Virus record (IMG/VR): IMGVR_UViG_3300035698_002302
Span: 1 to 31,975 of that record
From: a virus
DNA length: 31,975 nucleotides
Direction: 5' to 3' (one strand)
Part shown: positions 27,688 to 31,975 of the stretch, piece by piece
Layout: every line of letters starts with the position of its first letter
How positions within the stretch are numbered: position 1 is the stretch's first letter
The notes under the pieces: model-generated
The model's database searches: none
Told to the model about the DNA's origin: nothing
What the model saw: the letters and a program-made list of their open reading frames with translations, nothing else
Position numbers and translations under genes: made by a program

Positions 27688-28131
27688 TTAGTTAAAACTC
27701 AAAAGCTCAACGCTTAAGTTGTAGAGGTTTGATACTACTTCGGTCACGCCGCCGCTGTCACTGCAGATCGCAAACCTGACCGTACTTGTGTACCCCACGT
27801 CGGTCGTAGTAACCGCGATGAAGAACGTCAGCGTTGAGTCCATTTGCTGCAAGTCGCCGCTATCAGAAACCAACGCGCCTCCATTGGGAAAGCCGCCAGT
27901 GACTTCACGCTTGAGATAGTAGTCTCCTGCAGATCCATTGATCAGCCATTTTTTGTTCGTGTTTTGATACAGCCCAGTGATGTTCGATCTGTAAATAAAT
28001 CCATCAGCCCGGAACTGGACGCCCGAGAACCCAGTCGAAAAAAACAAGATCCCACCTTGAATGTTTTCAAAATCTATCTGCGGAAGCTGGACTGGTCCTG
28101 CGTTGCCATCACTGAGTAGATCAAAGATCAT
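27688..28131 (-). CDS. Hypothetical beta-rich protein, 147 residues
   Basis: ATG 28131 overlaps the upstream stop as ATGA and gives MIFDLLSDGNAGPVQLPQID; the version from 28179 overlaps more. Features: FENIQGGILFFSTGFSGVQF, FRADGFIYRSNITGLY, then MDSTLTFFIAVTTTDVGYTS. The Gly, Thr and aromatic pattern resembles small tail or appendage proteins. Follows a tail-appendage-like gene; a structural role is likely. No catalytic signature. Confidence 0.62.
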   Translation of the reverse strand: MIFDLLSDGNAGPVQLPQIDFENIQGGILFFSTGFSGVQFRADGFIYRSNITGLYQNTNKKWLINGSAGDYYLKREVTGGFPNGGALVSDSGDLQQMDSTLTFFIAVTTTDVGYTSTVRFAICSDSGGVTEVVSNLYNLSVELLSFN

Positions 28132-28931
28132 GACCAGTCCTGAGCAGACCCCAAGTACCAAGTCGTGCCAGCGTCCCACGTGCGCAGCACATAAATGTCG
28201 ACAGCGTCGTTACCGGGGGTCATCGTCGGATTGGATCCACCACCGGCAACCAGCACACTGGCAGGCCATGTCACAGTGTAAGCGCCACCAGAATCGTCCT
28301 GCGTGACCTTGAAGATGACCTCCGCATACTCGTCGGCATCGATCGCGTTCGTCAAAGCAATTGTCGTGTCTTCAGTCAACGTGGTCGTGAATGAGTTTCC
28401 GTTGACGAGGTTCAGCGTCGTTGTACCTTCCGATGATGAGACCGCCGATGTCCGCAAGCTGTAGTCCTGAATGACTGGTTGCTGCAGGGTGTTGTCTTGG
28501 AAGTTGATGCTGCCACTGACCACCCAGTTTCCGGCGATGTCTTCGTCATCTGCCAGAACCGCGTAGCCTGCGCCAATTTCCTGCAATGCACCTTCAACAG
28601 TTGTCGCATCAAAATAGTCGCCAGCATCGGCAATCGACAGGCCGTCACTCGCGTCTGGTACGGAAATCGGGTCAACGTCATCGAGCTGCACGTCATCAGA
28701 GTCAGTGATGATCACGCGATAGGTCACCGCCGGATCCAGATAGATGGCAGGGAACTGACCACCGGCATCGGCAATGACCGGGTTGTCGTTTGGCGTAGCC
28801 AGCGACGATTCCTCGTACGTGTCAGTCCGCGTCGTTGTCGTTGTCAGATAGAAGTTCGCCTTCGCACCGGCATACGGGACACCGGCACTGTTGATGCGAA
28901 CAGCTTGTGGTAGTACGAAAAGCTTGCTCAT
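28128..28931 (-). CDS. Tail appendage / fibre-like structural protein, 267 residues
   Basis: The start MSKLFVLPQAVRINSAGVPY, followed by AGAKANFYLTTTTTRTDTYE and SLATPNDNPVIADAGGQFPA then IYLDPAVTYRVIITDSD, is a pattern frequent in phage tail-fibre head-binding or receptor-binding proteins. The middle has VLADDEDIAGNWVVSGSINF (a fibre-type repeat block) and the C-terminal half is an all-beta Ser/Thr/Asp-rich domain. It starts as ATGA on the stop of the 735-residue gene and is translated before lysis genes. Enzyme activity not evident. Confidence 0.75.
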   Translation of the reverse strand: MSKLFVLPQAVRINSAGVPYAGAKANFYLTTTTTRTDTYEESSLATPNDNPVIADAGGQFPAIYLDPAVTYRVIITDSDDVQLDDVDPISVPDASDGLSIADAGDYFDATTVEGALQEIGAGYAVLADDEDIAGNWVVSGSINFQDNTLQQPVIQDYSLRTSAVSSSEGTTTLNLVNGNSFTTTLTEDTTIALTNAIDADEYAEVIFKVTQDDSGGAYTVTWPASVLVAGGGSNPTMTPGNDAVDIYVLRTWDAGTTWYLGSAQDWS

Positions 28932-31135
28932 TCCTCAGTGTCCTCTTCAAGGAGCGCCGCAACGCCCATGCTTTTGATTCGCCCTTGCTGGTCGATTGGC
29001 AGTGACTTGACCCACTCGCCCCAGCTCTTACTGTCGCGCAGGATCCTCTTCGCATCATTCGCCCGCCCTTCAGCGTGAGCGATGATAGCGCGACCAAGCG
29101 CCGGATCGGACAGCACGTTGATGCCTTTTCTGACTCTGCTCTGAGCGCCTCCGCTTCTCTGATCGCCAGTGTTCCTGAAAATAGTCTCGACCCAATTACC
29201 AACACCCGGAATCCTGCCGACCGTCTGATCTTGGAACCCGGTCAGGATCCTGCCAATCGCGCTGCCATCTTCGAGCGCCTTGATGGCCTCGGCAGCGTTC
29301 GTCGTTTGGCTCTTATTGAGCTTCTCGACCGAGCGGTAGAAACCTGTAGCCGCCTTGCCAATGTCCATGAACAGCTTACGCTGCTCTGGCTCCAGGTGGT
29401 CGAAGATGCGGTCGCGGATCTGCGGGTCGCGTTCAATCTTGGTGAAGTTCTTCACGAATGAATCGGAAGTCTTAGTTCCCTTGCCTGCAGTGAACAGAAC
29501 AGTGCGCAGCGCTTCCGCAACAGCGGATGCTCTCTGGTCGGCAGGAAGGTCATTGATAAACCCATCCCACCGTTTCACGTCTCCATTCAGGAGGCCGTTG
29601 GCGGCTACCTTGATCTTGGGAATCATCGACATCTGCAAGTCGCGACCCATCACCCTGGTCATCGACTTCTCGAGAGCCTTGCGCTCCTGGGTGAGCTGAT
29701 TCATGCGCTGCCAGTCAGCTTCGTAGCCGTTACCCTTGGCGAAGCGCGACTGCTGCTCTGCCATCTTTCCATACCAGTAATCGAGCTGCCCCATCTCGGC
29801 ATCGTTGAACGGTCCGCGACTGTTCATGCCCATGCCAAGCTTGCGCCGGTATCGATCGACGGCTTCATAGACTGGCTGGTCGTACTGGTACTCCATCGTG
29901 CCGTCTTCGGCTTCGACCTTGCGATGCGTCAGCCGGAACAGCTCGCGCTCGTGCTTGGTCATGTTCTGAAGACCAGCGTCGATGTCTCCCTTGCCCAGGC
30001 GCTCGGCAGTTTCCATCAGCTCGTTGGCAGCGGAGCTCACGTCAATCTGAGATCCTTTCGGGATCTGGTTGTCGAGCCTGTCCCAGATCTTCGCTTCGTC
30101 AGCGAGGTACTCACGATGAACCTCATCGAAGCGCGTCTGAATCTGAGCCTCGGTGGTTGCCGGCGAGTCAGCGTTGCCACCAGCGTCATCGATTAGCTGC
30201 CGCGCCTTCTCGTTGAGCTTGAACTCGACCAGATCAATCTGTCCGCCGATCCCGGAATCCGGCTTGGATGCGAGGCCCGCTTCGAACTGACGAAGAGCTG
30301 GGTTTTCACTGACCATGCCAGCGTTGAACTCGATACCGAGGTCATCAAAGGCGGCAACGATTGCCGGGTTGGCGTTGACCATGTCCAGGATGGTCTGCTG
30401 GTCGCCGTCCTGTATCGCCTGTCGGAGTCGGTTGAAATCGCTCATCGGCGGCTGCTGCGGAGCCTGCCTGGACACCGGCACATCATCCACAGCGCCCACG
30501 CCACCAAATCCTGACTGCGGTGTGTTCGGAGCCATGTCTGGCGTACTGCGCATGTTCGGCTTGCCCCTCAACGGGATACCGGACGATGCGACCTCTGGGA
30601 GAATCGTAGCGATTGCTGCCATCGTCGGTGAGCCGGTCACCTGGAAGGTTCCCTCGCCAAGCGCGTTCGGCGTGTCCATGAAATCCTGCATGGAAAGCTC
30701 TGCCTCTTCCGGGCTTGCTCCTGCGACTCTCGCCCCGGCATAGGCGACCGGGGTTCCGAGCTTCTTGGTTTCCTCGATGGCGTACTGGCCACCAGCCTGC
30801 ATCATCTCCTGACCGACCATGCCGCCCTCGGTGCGCGGCTGGTACGTCGCGTCTGGCACGGCCTCCAGATAACGGTTGCCCTTCTCGCTCGGAGACTCGC
30901 CACCCGGAACCATCCCGGCAGCTGTTCCCACCATGCCAGCGATGCCTCGAGCTGCCTCGTTGGCAATCCCTGTTCCCATGTTCAGCAGCATCTCGCCTGC
31001 GCCAACGAAATCGACATAACCAAGATCACGAGCGACCTTCGCCGACTTCGACTTTGGCGGATCGACTTCGTCAAGCTTTGGAGCCTGATCCATCTGACCC
31101 ATCATGGTTGGGGCTTCGTCCCAAGCGTCACTCAT
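28928..31135 (-). CDS. Large 735-residue virion/DNA-ejection-type protein
   Basis: The N-terminal 160 residues include Gly/Ala-rich hydrophobic stretches (VGAGEMLLNMGTGIANEAAR, then GIAGMVGTAAGMVPGGESPS) like those of short-tailed phage ejection proteins. The rest is helical and charged (DWQRMNQLTQERKALEKSMT; RKLFMDIGKAATGFYRSVEK), with KDSKSWGEWVKSLPIDQQGR-like endings. The protein sits directly after another large ejection-like gene and before fibre genes. P22 gp7, gp16 and gp20 play such roles; sequence identity is not apparent. No lytic transglycosylase motif found. Confidence 0.7.
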   Translation of the reverse strand: MSDAWDEAPTMMGQMDQAPKLDEVDPPKSKSAKVARDLGYVDFVGAGEMLLNMGTGIANEAARGIAGMVGTAAGMVPGGESPSEKGNRYLEAVPDATYQPRTEGGMVGQEMMQAGGQYAIEETKKLGTPVAYAGARVAGASPEEAELSMQDFMDTPNALGEGTFQVTGSPTMAAIATILPEVASSGIPLRGKPNMRSTPDMAPNTPQSGFGGVGAVDDVPVSRQAPQQPPMSDFNRLRQAIQDGDQQTILDMVNANPAIVAAFDDLGIEFNAGMVSENPALRQFEAGLASKPDSGIGGQIDLVEFKLNEKARQLIDDAGGNADSPATTEAQIQTRFDEVHREYLADEAKIWDRLDNQIPKGSQIDVSSAANELMETAERLGKGDIDAGLQNMTKHERELFRLTHRKVEAEDGTMEYQYDQPVYEAVDRYRRKLGMGMNSRGPFNDAEMGQLDYWYGKMAEQQSRFAKGNGYEADWQRMNQLTQERKALEKSMTRVMGRDLQMSMIPKIKVAANGLLNGDVKRWDGFINDLPADQRASAVAEALRTVLFTAGKGTKTSDSFVKNFTKIERDPQIRDRIFDHLEPEQRKLFMDIGKAATGFYRSVEKLNKSQTTNAAEAIKALEDGSAIGRILTGFQDQTVGRIPGVGNWVETIFRNTGDQRSGGAQSRVRKGINVLSDPALGRAIIAHAEGRANDAKRILRDSKSWGEWVKSLPIDQQGRIKSMGVAALLEEDTEE

Positions 31136-31975
31136 GGTTTGACTCTCAAACTTCCATCAGGGTGAACGAACGGTGTGCCGGATGGCAGCGCGTTGTAGTA
31201 ATCCTCTTTCTGCTTCTGCGAGCCTTCCTTCATGATCGCCTCGCCCCACTTGCGCATCCAACTCTTGTACTGGCGTTGGACTGACTGCATGTTCGACAGG
31301 AACTGCTCTTTGGACTGTGACTGGTCGAGGTTCGCAATCGTGGACTGCAGCGCCGTGAGCTCCTGCACCGCGACCTGACCCAAAGCGCCGCCAGTCGGAG
31401 ACTCGGCTTTCATTCTCTGCAATCGATCAAAACCGATGTTCGCCTTGATGGTCAGGATGTCTGCAGCCAGGTCATTGGATGCGCCACCTGGAATGAACTG
31501 CAGGAAGGATCCCCACCCGGTCGTGAAGCCATCAGCGTTGGCTATCGCCCTATCGATGACGTGCATCAGATTGACTGAGGCCTCAACCGCCGATAGCTGC
31601 TGGTTCAGGGCCTTCTCGCGCTTCACCGACTCCGTGACTTCGACCTCGGCTTCCTTGATACGTCGCCTTGTTTGAGCTGGGTCTTCACTGATACCCATCT
31701 GTGCGCCGCCTGCCATCTCTTCGCGGTTGGCCTGCGCCTGTGCGACCTGTGGATTGACAGCGCCCTCACCAGCGACCTGGCCGCTGCCGAGTGAACCTTG
31801 CTGCCCGTAGAGATCAACGCCGCCACCCTGATTCGGAGCGACGATGACGGGTTTGCCGTCGATGTCGTAACCGGAACCAGTCTGCGGATCGTAGTTGACC
31901 GTCATCTCGCGACCGTCACTCATGACCACCTTGATGGTCTTCAGTGCCTTGGCGGCAGCGTTTGAGTTCTGCCAG
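31132..31975 (-). CDS. Large virion-protein-like gene, C-terminal 280 residues only (right edge)
   Basis: The frame enters from the right edge and continues without a break through GTG 31929, so that codon is only an internal Val. The visible part has WQNSNAAAKALKTIKVVMSD, then a Gly/Gln-rich low-complexity stretch and a helical region (EAEVEVTESVKREKALNQQL; IANLDQSQSKEQFLSNMQSV) ending with PFVHPDGSLRVKP. Helices and lack of Cys fit an internal virion or ejection protein, coupled by an ATGA overlap to the 735-residue protein. N-terminus and total size are unknown. Confidence 0.7.
   Translation of the reverse strand, partial: WQNSNAAAKALKTIKVVMSDGREMTVNYDPQTGSGYDIDGKPVIVAPNQGGGVDLYGQQGSLGSGQVAGEGAVNPQVAQAQANREEMAGGAQMGISEDPAQTRRRIKEAEVEVTESVKREKALNQQLSAVEASVNLMHVIDRAIANADGFTTGWGSFLQFIPGGASNDLAADILTIKANIGFDRLQRMKAESPTGGALGQVAVQELTALQSTIANLDQSQSKEQFLSNMQSVQRQYKSWMRKWGEAIMKEGSQKQKEDYYNALPSGTPFVHPDGSLRVKP

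Noticed and set aside
1-31975. tRNA genes, CRISPR arrays, insertion sequences, attachment sites
   Set aside because: No cloverleaf-like sequence, regularly spaced repeat or transposase was recognised by eye; weak tRNAs could be missed without a covariance search.

Overview
The window is a dense stretch of a tailed-phage (or prophage) genome with a P22-like head and tail-machine module, so a short-tailed podovirus-type virion is expected. Recognisable parts are a GroES-like co-chaperonin, both terminase subunits, a P22-type portal with a long helical C-terminus, scaffold, coat, and gp4-like and gp10-like head-completion proteins. An Rz/Rz1 spanin pair shows that the host has an outer membrane (Gram-negative). 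No host genes, tRNA genes, integrase, rRNA or CRISPR array were seen. I cannot name the host genus.

Layout. (1) 21242 down to 1, minus strand: a nearly gapless operon in which most stop and start codons overlap (ATGA, TAATG or TGATG). It starts with a small HTH regulator, continues with small early-type genes (Zn-ribbon protein, PAPS-reductase-like protein, winged helix, DUF1367, Zn protein, VRR-NUC, Ref-like HNH nuclease) and then GroES, TerS, TerL, portal, scaffold and coat. A terminator-like hairpin follows coat. After it come a Lys-rich protein, a Gp49-like protein, a glycosyltransferase, a methyltransferase, a 2OG-Fe(II) oxygenase, the gp4-like protein, a 959-residue protein, a small protein, the gp10-like protein and the first 632 codons of a tail-fibre-like protein that runs off the left edge. 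(2) 21273 up to about 24636, plus strand: small acidic proteins, an SSB-like protein, a PolB-type 3'-5' exonuclease, two tiny membrane proteins, and a broken cytosine methyltransferase start joined to another small gene. (3) 31975 down to 24670, minus strand: two large putative ejection/virion proteins (one cut by the right edge), a tail-appendage-like protein, endolysin, a secreted Fn3-like protein, three small membrane proteins (holin candidates), Rz/Rz1 and two membrane-anchored proteins.

How it fits together. Both minus-strand blocks point the same way and neither end holds a complete gene. This suits a circular or permuted map in which one late transcript runs from the head genes through the missing segment into ejection and lysis genes, converging on the short plus-strand operon near 24.65 kb. 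The divergent control region at 21243-21300 has a strong plus-strand promoter whose -10 element is a palindrome. DNA polymerase, primase, helicase and integrase are absent here; they may lie in the missing part or be supplied by the host.

Most notable: (a) a 317-bp portal/scaffold tandem duplication with an in-frame 120-bp deletion, creating a 65-codon chimeric reading frame; (b) a hydroxylase, methyltransferase and glycosyltransferase trio inside the capsid operon, possibly a virion-modification pathway; (c) a phage GroES next to the terminase and head genes; (d) a C5-methyltransferase remnant; (e) a candidate short RNA with promoter and terminator, antisense to the early part of the minus operon.
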